64,000 nucleotides of DNA from Catenuloplanes niger (GTDB taxonomy: Bacteria; Actinomycetota; Actinomycetes; Mycobacteriales; Micromonosporaceae): positions 2,303,001-2,367,000 of the forward strand of contig NZ_JAVDYC010000001.1 in assembly GCF_031458255.1 (NCBI RefSeq), read 5' to 3'. This document shows, one piece after another, positions 44,196 through 51,870 of this stretch. The notes under the pieces are model-generated. The model saw only the letters and a program-made list of their open reading frames with translations, was not told the origin of the DNA and searched no databases. Position numbers and translations under genes: made by a program. Each line of letters begins with the position of its first letter. The first letter of the stretch is position 1.

Positions 44196-45467
44196 TCAGG
44201 CCGCGACGACCGCCGGCTTCACCGGGAAGAGATCGTCGAAGACCTGACCGCGGTCGAACGTCATGGCGTGCGCCCGCGCCCGGACCTCCAGGTCGCGCCG
44301 CTCCTCGGCGGACATGTGCAGCACCACCCGGTCGACCGCCGCCGCGATGCCGGCCACGTCGCCGGCCTCGACGATCACCGCGGCGTCGCCGACCGCCTCG
44401 CCGGTGCCGCCGGTCAGCGCCGTGATTATCGGGCCGCCGCCGGCCAGGCCCTTCTCGGCCAGCGCGATGCCGAACGTCTCGACGAAGTCCGGCTCCGGCT
44501 TGGTCGGCAGCGCGTAGGCCGCGCAGCCGTTCATCAGCAGCGGCTTCTCGTCGTCGTCCACGTCGGTCAGGAAGATGATGTTCTCGTCCTCCTTGGCCAT
44601 CGCCTGCACGTGCTCCAGCGCCGGTCCGGTGCCCGCCACGACCAGCTTGACCTTGTCCCGGCACTCCATCTGGCCGTACGCCATGACCAGGTCGTAGATG
44701 CCCTTGGCGCGGGCGACGCGGGAGAGGAACAGCACGTAGCCGTCGCGCTCCAGGCCGCGGCGGGCCAGCGCGGCGTCGACCGCGGCCGGGTCCAGGTCGA
44801 GGTAGGCGGACGAGTCGATCGGCGGGTAGCTGACCGTGACGCGGCGGCGGCACTCCTCGGCGAAGCGCGTGCCGACGGCCGCGTCCACCTCCTCCGCCGA
44901 CTCGATGATCTCGTCCCGCGTGTAGTCGGATACGGCGACCACCTCGTCGCTGGCGAGGAACTGGGTGAGCAGCACGGTCGCGGCACCGAACGCGCCCTCG
45001 CGCAGGCAGTTGCGGATCACGTTGGTGACGTCCGAGCCGACCGCCTTCGCGATCGTGTAGACGTCCGGCGCGAACCCGGCCGCCCGCGCGGCCGCGACCG
45101 CCTCGTTGACCACCTGCGTGTGCGGCACCAGGTACATGGACAGCACGATGGTCGGCACCGGCTCGGCGAGCAGCTCGACCAGCCGGCCGGTCATGCCGGC
45201 GATGTGGCGGCCGTCCGGCACCCGGTAGTCACCGACCGGCTCCGGGCGCTCGACCGTGATGCCCTCGCTGTAGGGCAGCAGCCGGTCCAGCGGCTTGAGC
45301 GGCAGGCCGGCCGCCTGCAGCGTCGGGATCGTCCAGGTGAGCAGGCGCACGTCGTCGAACCCGCGGGTCAGCGCGACCTCGGCGAGGTTGCGTGCCTCGC
45401 CCGAATGGCCGCAGATCACCGGGTCGGCCCGGACCACGATCACGAGACGGCGACGGGGGTATTCCAT
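44196..45467 (-). CDS. glycosyltransferase family 4
   Basis: A 423-residue retaining glycosyltransferase of GT-B fold. Features: LVIVVRADPVICGHSGEARN (acceptor-domain loop), donor domain YVLFLSRVARAKGIYDLVMA, LVVAGTGPALEHVQ and the nucleotide-sugar motif PDFVETFGIALAEKGLAGGG (E-x7-E). AAGGAAAG precedes ATG 45467. The mannosidase gene lies 9 bases upstream on the same strand, so the pair may build and trim a mannan-like glycan, which is inference. The acceptor is unknown. Confidence 0.88.
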   Translation of the reverse strand: MEYPRRRLVIVVRADPVICGHSGEARNLAEVALTRGFDDVRLLTWTIPTLQAAGLPLKPLDRLLPYSEGITVERPEPVGDYRVPDGRHIAGMTGRLVELLAEPVPTIVLSMYLVPHTQVVNEAVAAARAAGFAPDVYTIAKAVGSDVTNVIRNCLREGAFGAATVLLTQFLASDEVVAVSDYTRDEIIESAEEVDAAVGTRFAEECRRRVTVSYPPIDSSAYLDLDPAAVDAALARRGLERDGYVLFLSRVARAKGIYDLVMAYGQMECRDKVKLVVAGTGPALEHVQAMAKEDENIIFLTDVDDDEKPLLMNGCAAYALPTKPEPDFVETFGIALAEKGLAGGGPIITALTGGTGEAVGDAAVIVEAGDVAGIAAAVDRVVLHMSAEERRDLEVRARAHAMTFDRGQVFDDLFPVKPAVVAA

Positions 45468-45476
45468 GGTCTTTCC

Positions 45477-47573
45477 TTATTGAGCTGCTGCCGCCGAGTC
45501 TGACAGGGACGGCGGGCGGATCCCGCGCCCCCACGAGGACGGCTCCGGACCCAGCGTGAGCTGCAGTCGACCGCCGCGGTGAACGTCCGCGGCGCTCACG
45601 TGCGTGGCGTCCAGAGGCCTGCCGTTGAGGGTGGCGGCCTGAACGTACTGGACCGGCGGGGTCCGATCAATACCGTCCACCCCGATCGGTGAGTCGCGGT
45701 GCCCACTGGTCTCGATGACGAACTCACCCTCACCGGTCCGGATCATCGCACTCCGAAACGCGGGCGAATTAATCAGGAAACGATTCTGACCCGCGACCGG
45801 GAAAAGGCCGAGGGACGCCCAGACGTACCAGGAGCTCAGTCCGCCGGAGTCGTCGTTGCCCGGCAGGCCACCGCGGCCGGTGCCGAACTGCCAGGTCAGA
45901 GCCGCATGCACCACCTCGGCGGTACGGTCCGGACGGCCCGCGTAGTGGTACGCCCAGGGCGCTTCCATGTCCGGTTCGTTGTTCAGTCCCTCGAACCGGT
46001 TGAGCGCATATCCGGCCGCCATCTCGGACGGTTTCGGAGCCCGGCCGGGTTGCGTCACCGGATCCGCGCCGTACCCGAAGAATTGGTCCAGAATTCTGGT
46101 GAAGGCCGCGTCCCCGCCGGCCAATGCGATTCGCGCTCGCATGTCGTGCAGCAGCCGGAAGGAATAGTTCCACTTGCCGCCCTCATAGAACTCCGAGTCG
46201 CGCAGCAGCCCGGTCTCCGGGTCGAACGCGTTGCGCCAGCCGCGGCTGCGCTCCTCCAGGTCGTCCGCGAGCCGGCGGTCGTTCAGCGCGCGGGCCACCT
46301 TCGCGGTCGCGTGGTGCGCGTACGCCAGGTCGAGCGTGTGGCTGATCGGGTGCACGACGCCGTGCTCCCAGAAGTCCTCGCCGTACATCCGGCGCAGGTC
46401 GTCGACCATGTGCACCAGCGCCCAGTTCCAGTCGATCCCCTCCCGGCCGAGCGCGTGCGCGTCCGCGAGCGCGGTGTGCGCGAGCGCGCTGCCCTGCCGG
46501 AAGAACCGGTCCGCGCCGCGCGCCATCCGGTAGCCGATCGGGAAGTTGCCCTCCTCCTCGCACACCCGGATCAGCGACTCCAGCAGGTCGTTCGCCCGGT
46601 CCGGGACGATCGCGGAGAGCAGCGGCAGCTGGGTCTTGTAGATGTCCCACATGGTGCAGACGTCGAACGCGTACGGCCCGGAGTCCGGCCAGAACGGGGA
46701 CTCGTCGTCGCCGAAGCACGGCTTGATCAGCGAGTGGTAGAGCGAGGTGGCCAGCACCGTGCGGCGGGCCGGCGTGCCGCCCTCGACCTGCACCCGGTCG
46801 AGATGGTCGCCCCAGCGCGCCCGGGTCCGGGACCGCACCGTGTCGAACGCGGCCGTCTCGACACCGCACTCCTTCTCCAGGTTCCGCCGCGCCTGCTCGT
46901 GACCGCGCAGCGAGAAGCCCATCCGGATCTCGACGGTCTGGCCGGCCACGGTCGGGCCCATGAAGAGCATGCCGAACGGGCGCAGCGTGGTGTGCCGGAT
47001 GCTGTCGAAGTCCAGCCGGGTGCCGCCGTTGATCAGCCGGCGGTCGTACCACAGCATCTGCCGCCAGCGCGGCGCGTCGAACTGCACGAAGACGGAGAGC
47101 GGCACGCCCTCCATCCACACCGTGCCCTGCGCGAAGCCCTGGCCCATGCTCTCCACCTGGGCGCGCAGCGGGATGGTCCGGCCCAGCTCGATCGCGAGAC
47201 CGCCGCAGGACATGTCGATCACGACACGGGAGCTGCTGGACCGCGGGAACGTGTAGCGGTGCACCGCGACCTTGTCGCCGACCGTGATCTCGGAGCGGAT
47301 GCCGGTGCCGAGCGTCGCCGCGTAGTAGCCGGGCTCCGCCGTCTCGTCGTGCAGCGGCCAGGCCTGGCCGAGGTCGTCGAGCGGCTGCACCATCGGCGTG
47401 ACGCGCACGTAGTTGTAGTACTTGCGGATCGCGCCGGTGCCGGACTGCTGGAAGTGGGTGAAGCCGGACGCCTGCAGCTCGCCGAACATCTCCTCCGGCA
47501 CGCCCTCGGTGTTCTTGGCGTAGCGGCCGTACCCGGTCGGGTAGGCACCGGAGTAGGCGCAGGCGGAGACCAT
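45477..47573 (-). CDS. GH92 family alpha-1,2-mannosidase, N-terminus without usable start
   Basis: A 698-residue calcium-dependent mannosidase from ATG 47573, with family blocks MVSACAYSGAYPTGYGRY, HFQQSGTGAIRKYYNY, CTMWDIYKTQLPLLSAIVPD, GNFPIGYRMARGADRFFRQG, ALPGNDDSGGLSSWYVW (catalytic region) and INSPAFRSAMIRTG. The conserved GH92 beginning, VDPFIGTAATDLP through GNTHPGATSPLG, is encoded in frame further upstream to 47717, but the preceding TAA at 47720-47718 leaves no ATG, GTG or TTG before it. The start may be ATC or CTG, or a sequence error or mutation broke it. Confidence 0.85.
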   Translation of the reverse strand: MVSACAYSGAYPTGYGRYAKNTEGVPEEMFGELQASGFTHFQQSGTGAIRKYYNYVRVTPMVQPLDDLGQAWPLHDETAEPGYYAATLGTGIRSEITVGDKVAVHRYTFPRSSSSRVVIDMSCGGLAIELGRTIPLRAQVESMGQGFAQGTVWMEGVPLSVFVQFDAPRWRQMLWYDRRLINGGTRLDFDSIRHTTLRPFGMLFMGPTVAGQTVEIRMGFSLRGHEQARRNLEKECGVETAAFDTVRSRTRARWGDHLDRVQVEGGTPARRTVLATSLYHSLIKPCFGDDESPFWPDSGPYAFDVCTMWDIYKTQLPLLSAIVPDRANDLLESLIRVCEEEGNFPIGYRMARGADRFFRQGSALAHTALADAHALGREGIDWNWALVHMVDDLRRMYGEDFWEHGVVHPISHTLDLAYAHHATAKVARALNDRRLADDLEERSRGWRNAFDPETGLLRDSEFYEGGKWNYSFRLLHDMRARIALAGGDAAFTRILDQFFGYGADPVTQPGRAPKPSEMAAGYALNRFEGLNNEPDMEAPWAYHYAGRPDRTAEVVHAALTWQFGTGRGGLPGNDDSGGLSSWYVWASLGLFPVAGQNRFLINSPAFRSAMIRTGEGEFVIETSGHRDSPIGVDGIDRTPPVQYVQAATLNGRPLDATHVSAADVHRGGRLQLTLGPEPSSWGRGIRPPSLSDSAAAAQ

Positions 47574-47852
47574 GCCGAGGGGCGAGGTGGCGCCGGGGTG
47601 GGTGTTGCCGACCTGCGGCTTCGGCCACCACCAGGTGGCGGCCAGACCGTCCGCCCGGGGCAGGTCGGTGGCCGCTGTACCGATGAACGGATCAACGTCG
47701 TCTAAGATCCCGAAATTTTACCCGGCGTACGATCTTCGGTCGGTTACGGGGACGTTTCCGGTGCGGATTTTTCGATTGCTCCGCGTGCGCGTGCTTGCCA
47801 TCCTTGCCGGGCACCGCGATCTTGCGGTCCGGTCCGCCGAGGAGGGATCACC

Positions 47853-48629
47853 ATGAGCGTCGACGTACGCGCCATCGACCTGCGCGCCCTGAACTCGATG
47901 ACCAAGTACCCGTCGATCCCGACCTACCACTCGCTGGACCCGCGGAACGGCGGGCTGCTCGACGAGACCGTCCCGTTCACCGGACCGGTGCTGGCCACCG
48001 AGAAGGTCGACGGCACGAACGCCCGGATCATCCAGCTCCCCGGCGGTACGTACCTGCTCGGCTCCCGCGAGGAGCTGCTCTACGCGCGGGGCGACCTGAT
48101 CGGGAACCCGTCGCAGGGCATCGTGGAGCACCTGCGCCCGCTGGCCGAGTCGCTGCCCGCCACGGACCGGTTCCGGGTGCTCTACCTGGAGCTGTACGGC
48201 GGCAAGATCGGCGGCCACGCGAAGGAGTACAGCACGCGCGGCGCGGTCGGCTGGCGGCTGTTCGACGTCGCGCTCCTCGACGGGCACGAGGACCTGCTCA
48301 CGGCGGCGCCGCAGCAGATCTCGGCGTGGCGGGAGGGTGGCGGCCAGCCGTGGGCGGACGAGGACGCGCTGCACGCGACCGCGGCCGAGGCCGGCGTGGA
48401 GCTGACGCCACGGCTGTTCACGCTGGACGCGGCGCGGTTGCCGGCCGGCCTGGCGGAGACGCAGGCGCTGCTGACCGAGCGGCTCCCGGGCACGCTGGTC
48501 CGGCTCGACGAGTCCGGCCAGGGCACGGCCGAGGGCATCGTGTTCCGCGCCCCCGACCGTTCGGTGATCGCCAAGGCCCGCTTCCAGGACTACGCCCGCA
48601 CGCTGCGCCCGCGCGGCCGGGCCGGGTAG
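47853..48629 (+). CDS. RNA ligase family protein (Rnl2-like)
   Basis: A 258-residue covalent nucleotidyltransferase. Motif I is EKVDGTNARI with the AMP-accepting K51; motif III LYLELYGGKIGG, motif IV EGIVFRAPDRS and motif V IAKARFQDYA follow in order and spacing as in T4 Rnl2 and kinetoplastid editing ligases. It would join or adenylate RNA ends. The strong site GAGGAGGGATC precedes ATG 47853. It stands alone, with no RtcB, kinase or phosphatase nearby, and is divergent from the mannosidase. Confidence 0.83.
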   Translation: MSVDVRAIDLRALNSMTKYPSIPTYHSLDPRNGGLLDETVPFTGPVLATEKVDGTNARIIQLPGGTYLLGSREELLYARGDLIGNPSQGIVEHLRPLAESLPATDRFRVLYLELYGGKIGGHAKEYSTRGAVGWRLFDVALLDGHEDLLTAAPQQISAWREGGGQPWADEDALHATAAEAGVELTPRLFTLDAARLPAGLAETQALLTERLPGTLVRLDESGQGTAEGIVFRAPDRSVIAKARFQDYARTLRPRGRAG

Positions 48630-48639
48630 CCCGGACCGG

Positions 48640-49800
48640 TCACAGCGTCACGGGCAGTGCGGACAGGCGCCGGGTCGCGGGGTCCGGCACCCAGGGCAGC
48701 TCGGCCGGGTCCACCGCGAGGCGCATGCGGGGGAACCGGTCGAGCAGCGCGGCCAGCACCATCTCGGTCTGCACCCGGGCCAGCTGCGCGCCGAGGCAGA
48801 AGTGCGGGCCGTGCCCGTACCCGAGGTGGGCCGCCTCCCGCCGCCGGAGATCCAGCCGCGCCGGGTCGGTGAAGACGCGCGGGTCCCGGCTCGCGGCCGG
48901 CAGCACGGCCGTGACGGGTGCGCCCTTCGGGATGCGCACACCACCGATCTCGATCTCCTCGCCGGCGAACCGCGGGATGGTGAACATCTGCGGCGGCTGC
49001 CAGCGGGTCAGTTCCTCGACCGCGCCGGGCAGCAGCGCCGGCTCCGCGCGCAGCGCGCCGATCAGCGCCGGGTCGGCCAGCAGCGTCGCCATCGAGTTGG
49101 CGATCAGGTTCGCCGGCACCTGACCAGCCAGGACCAGATGCCAGACCAGCGTGACGAGTTCCTGCTCGGAGAGCCGGTCGCCGTCCGCCGCGGCCAGCAT
49201 GCCGATCATGTCGTCGCCGGCTCGCCCGCCCCCGACCGCGCGGATCGCGTCGTCGATCATCTCGGGGACGCGGGCCATCAGCGCGCGTCCGTCGCCGGCG
49301 AGGATCACCGCGCCGTGCGTGCGCCACCGGTCACGTTCCGCCGCCGGCACGCCGGCCAGCTCGCAGATCACGTCCATCGGCAGCGGCTGCGCCACGTGTG
49401 CCAGCAGGTCGGTGACGCCGTCCCGGGCGTGACCGGGCAGGTCGTCGAGCAGCCGGTCGATCAGCGGTGCGATGCGTGGCCGCATCGCCTCGGCGCGGCG
49501 CGGCGTGAACGCGGGCCGGGCCAGGTCGCGCAGCCGCCGGTGTTCCGGCCCGTCCCGCTCCTGCATGGTGCGCATGTACTGCCGGCAGTGCTCCGGCACG
49601 CCCATCCGGATGAAGCTCTCCGGCGACGGTGCCAGGCGCGGGTCGGTGAGCATGGCGCGGGCGTCCGCGTGCCGGGTGACGCCCCACAGCACGCCGAAGC
49701 CGGGCGTGGTCAGCCGTACCACGGGTGCCGCCTCCCGCGCCCGGTCGTAGGCGGCGATCGGGTCCCGCAACAGCTCCGGGTCGGTCAGGTCCAGTTCCAC
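48640..49800 (-). CDS. cytochrome P450
   Basis: A 386-residue bacterial class P450. Present are the K-helix E-x-x-R (EELTRW), the PERF-like region PARLDLRRREAAHLGYG and the heme loop YGHGPHFCLGAQLARVQTE with Cys ligand. The I-helix, usually A-G-x-D/E-T, reads LVLAGQVPANLIA, so the acid-alcohol pair that activates oxygen is missing; altered chemistry is possible. GTG 49800 is chosen (VELDLTDPELL); longer in-frame starts exist to 49917. No ferredoxin gene is adjacent. Confidence 0.9.
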   Translation of the reverse strand: MELDLTDPELLRDPIAAYDRAREAAPVVRLTTPGFGVLWGVTRHADARAMLTDPRLAPSPESFIRMGVPEHCRQYMRTMQERDGPEHRRLRDLARPAFTPRRAEAMRPRIAPLIDRLLDDLPGHARDGVTDLLAHVAQPLPMDVICELAGVPAAERDRWRTHGAVILAGDGRALMARVPEMIDDAIRAVGGGRAGDDMIGMLAAADGDRLSEQELVTLVWHLVLAGQVPANLIANSMATLLADPALIGALRAEPALLPGAVEELTRWQPPQMFTIPRFAGEEIEIGGVRIPKGAPVTAVLPAASRDPRVFTDPARLDLRRREAAHLGYGHGPHFCLGAQLARVQTEMVLAALLDRFPRMRLAVDPAELPWVPDPATRRLSALPVTL

Positions 49801-50164
49801 AACGCATCCCCATTTCAGATGACAGCAACATTCAGATGTTGTCAGTATCTGGACGGCGCGCGCAAGGTCCCCCGTTCGGGCTCGTCCGAGCCGGCATGGT
49901 GAAAGTCCGTTAAGCACGGTTTCGCGGCCTGTGTTCCCGATGGTGCGGCGGCGCGGGGCCGGGCAGAGTTGCTGGCGTACGGCGGCGCGTCACCACCGCA
50001 ACCGGGATCGCCGCCGTGCCGCCTCGCCGTGCGGGAACCGAGCGGTCCCGCGCCACCCGAGGCTCCTCCGACCGGCGGCGCGGCCGTCGTCCCGGAGCAC
50101 CGGTTCCGTCGAGGGTCACGACGGGACCGTCCGGGGCGACGACCGTGCCGCCGGCGGCGGACAC
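49801..50164. promoter_or_regulatory. 364-bp region with an imperfect operator
   Basis: Holds the P450 promoter side. The dyad CAACAT-TCAG-ATGTTG (49826-49841), extended by TGACA and TCA arms, is a possible binding site about 20-45 bases upstream of the P450 start. An 84-codon frame directly after the AlaRS-like stop (50164-49910) is Arg/Pro-rich and unconvincing as a gene. Nothing else is seen. Confidence 0.45.
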
Positions 50165-51313
50165 TCACGAGTTCAGCAGCGACTCCACCAGGTCGCGCGG
50201 CAGCCCGTGGGTGTCGTGCAGGTCGCGGTAGTCCTCCTCGCGGAGCGGACCGCCGCGCCGCAGCCGCCGGGAGAGCACCCGGCGCCCACGGTCGAGCAGG
50301 TCGCGGAAGCGCCGCTCCTCGTCGTGCAGGACCGTGCGGACCTCCGGCGGCGTGACCGGCAGTCCGAAGTGCGCGATCGTGTGCGTGACCGGTTCCACCG
50401 GGAGCGCGCCGAGCGTACGGCCGGGGTCGTCCCGCCAGAGCAGCGTGAGGACCCGGCGCAGCAGCCGGCGCAGCACGTAGCCGCGCCCGGTGTTCGCCGG
50501 GCGGACGCCGTCCCCGATCACCACGATCGCGGAGCGCAGGTGGTCGCACACCACGCGGGTGTCCGTCTCGCCGAGCGGCCAGAGCGGCGGCACGTGCGTG
50601 AACCAGGACGCGAACCCGTCCGTGCCGTAGACGGAACCCGCCCTCTGCAGGATGGTGACCAGCCGTTCCAGGCCCAGCCCGGTGTCCACCGCGGGCCGGC
50701 CGAGCGGCGTCAGCGCGCCGTCGGGCCCCCGGTCGTACCGCATGGTGACGTGGTTCCAGATCTCCACCCAGCGGTCGTCCGCGGTCGGCGCGCCGGTGGG
50801 CGGGCCGTCGCCGGTCCAGTAGAAGATCTCCGAGTCGGGTCCGCAGGGGCCGGTCGGACCGTTCGACCACCAGTTCTCCGCGGTGATCTCCACCGGTACG
50901 CCGAGACCCCGCCACACGCCGGGCGCCAGCTCGTCGGACGGGTGCACGGTCGCGTGCAGCCGGCCCGGATCCAGCCCGAACGGGCCGGTCAGCAGCTCGT
51001 GGCCCCAGCGCAGGCTCTGCGGTCCGTCGTAGTCACCGAGCGACCAGGTGCCCAGCATCTCGAACGTGGTGAGGTGGGTGCGGTCGCCGACCTCGTCCAG
51101 GTCGGTGGTGCGCAGACAGCGCTGCACGTCGACCAGGCGCCGGCCGAGCGGGTGCGGGCGGCCGGTCAGATAGGGCGTGAGCGGGTGCATGCCGGACGTG
51201 GTGAACAGCACGGGGTCGCCGGGCGGCGGGATGAGCGTGCTGCCGACGATCTCGCGATGGCCGCGCTCGACGTAGAAGTCGACGAATGTCCGTACCGTCT
51301 GGTCGGTTCTCAT
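50165..51313 (-). CDS. stand-alone alanyl-tRNA-synthetase-like catalytic domain
   Basis: A 382-residue class II synthetase fragment, against about 880 for full AlaRS. Catalytic motifs remain: FTTSGMHPLTPYLTG, QRCLRTTDLDEVGDRTHLTT, motif 2 FEMLGTWSLGDYDGPQSLRW, NWWSNGPTGPCGPDSEIFYW (second Cys of the usual CGPCSE replaced by Asp) and motif 3 DTGLGLERLVTI. It ends in LHDTHGLPRDLVESLLNS, so editing and dimerisation domains are absent. It could aminoacylate tRNA without proofreading, or activate Ala for another purpose. ATG 51313 follows GGAAGGG, which lies in a hairpin. An alanine-rich leader precedes it. Confidence 0.85.
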   Translation of the reverse strand: MRTDQTVRTFVDFYVERGHREIVGSTLIPPPGDPVLFTTSGMHPLTPYLTGRPHPLGRRLVDVQRCLRTTDLDEVGDRTHLTTFEMLGTWSLGDYDGPQSLRWGHELLTGPFGLDPGRLHATVHPSDELAPGVWRGLGVPVEITAENWWSNGPTGPCGPDSEIFYWTGDGPPTGAPTADDRWVEIWNHVTMRYDRGPDGALTPLGRPAVDTGLGLERLVTILQRAGSVYGTDGFASWFTHVPPLWPLGETDTRVVCDHLRSAIVVIGDGVRPANTGRGYVLRRLLRRVLTLLWRDDPGRTLGALPVEPVTHTIAHFGLPVTPPEVRTVLHDEERRFRDLLDRGRRVLSRRLRRGGPLREEDYRDLHDTHGLPRDLVESLLNS

Positions 51314-51319
51314 GATGAT

Positions 51320-51354
51320 GCCCTTCCGGGAACACGGGGAGGGCCGGAAAGGGC
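51320..51354 (-). promoter_or_regulatory. hairpin masking the AlaRS-like ribosome site
   Basis: A 10-bp stem with one bulged A pairs GCCCTTCCGG (51320-51329) with 51344-51354. In the transcript the arm nearest the start holds the GGAAGGG ribosome site, so this fold would limit initiation at 51313. Confidence 0.6.
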
Positions 51355-51355
51355 G

Positions 51356-51377
51356 ACGCGGCCGTTTCCGGCCGCGT
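51356..51377 (-). terminator. GAAA-tetraloop hairpin, possible attenuator
   Basis: Perfect 9-bp stem ACGCGGCCG-GAAA-CGGCCGCGT on the transcript strand, 17 bases after the leader-peptide stop and just before the ribosome-site hairpin. Its first arm can also pair with the Ala codons in the leader (51428-51435). Confidence 0.6.
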
Positions 51378-51394
51378 GGGGAGCGCAGAGAGGC

Positions 51395-51445
51395 TCAGGC
51401 AGCGACGACCGGCGAGCGGGAAGCTCGCGCGGCCGCGACGGTCAT
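51395..51445 (-). CDS. alanine-rich leader peptide
   Basis: A 16-residue reading frame, MTVAAARASRSPVVAA, with six Ala codons (GCG GCC GCG, GCT, GCT GCC), ends with TGA at 51397-51395. It lies 82 bases upstream of the AlaRS-like start and just before two hairpins. It has the layout of a ribosome-stalling leader that senses charged tRNA-Ala. The ribosome site is weak (CCAGGTC), so translation may be leaderless. This is a prediction from layout and composition only. Confidence 0.55.
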   Translation of the reverse strand: MTVAAARASRSPVVAA

Positions 51446-51870
51446 GACCTGGAGAGTCTGCACGGGTCCGACGGTAGCGCCGCGGATCAATGGATGCATC
51501 CCATTTTTCGATACGCTGCGTAATCAATCGCGGCCTCTCCGCTCCCGTGACGGCGTGCGGTGTCAAGAACCTTTGACGGTGGACGAGAAATACGTTAGAT
51601 GCCGCAGAAGGCGTGAATGCCCTCGGCGACGAATGAAGCCGCAGGCCGTGGCCGTGTGAAATTGGCACGCCGGCGACGCATGATCCGCGTGCATCACCCG
51701 TTCGAGCGAGCCACCGGCCGACGCCCCCTTGCGGATCACCGCTGGTCACCGGCGGTACGGGCCAGAAATACACGGTTCAGGACGTGGCGGATGCCGCACG
51801 CAGCACTACCGTCACCTCCGATTGGGCATATTTACCGTCATGTCGACAGTGCGAAAAGGAGGTGCAGCTG
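51446..51870. promoter_or_regulatory. 425-bp divergent promoter region
   Basis: A/T-richer than its surroundings. TTGACG (51573-51578), 17 bases, TAGATG (51596-51601) is a candidate + strand promoter for the gene at 51871, leaving a ~265-base leader. The transcript of the Ala leader should begin near 51450-51500 on the other strand, but no single box stands out. No gene is convincing. Confidence 0.45.

Noticed and set aside
49910-50164. 84-codon frame straight after the AlaRS-like stop, in the same frame
   Set aside because: Arg/Pro-rich with no family likeness and only a GTG abutting the stop. Readthrough extension is possible but unsupported.
51314-51500. T-box riboswitch for the AlaRS-like gene
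   Set aside because: No AGGGUGGNACCGCG-like T-box sequence or specifier loop could be found; the leader peptide layout fits better.
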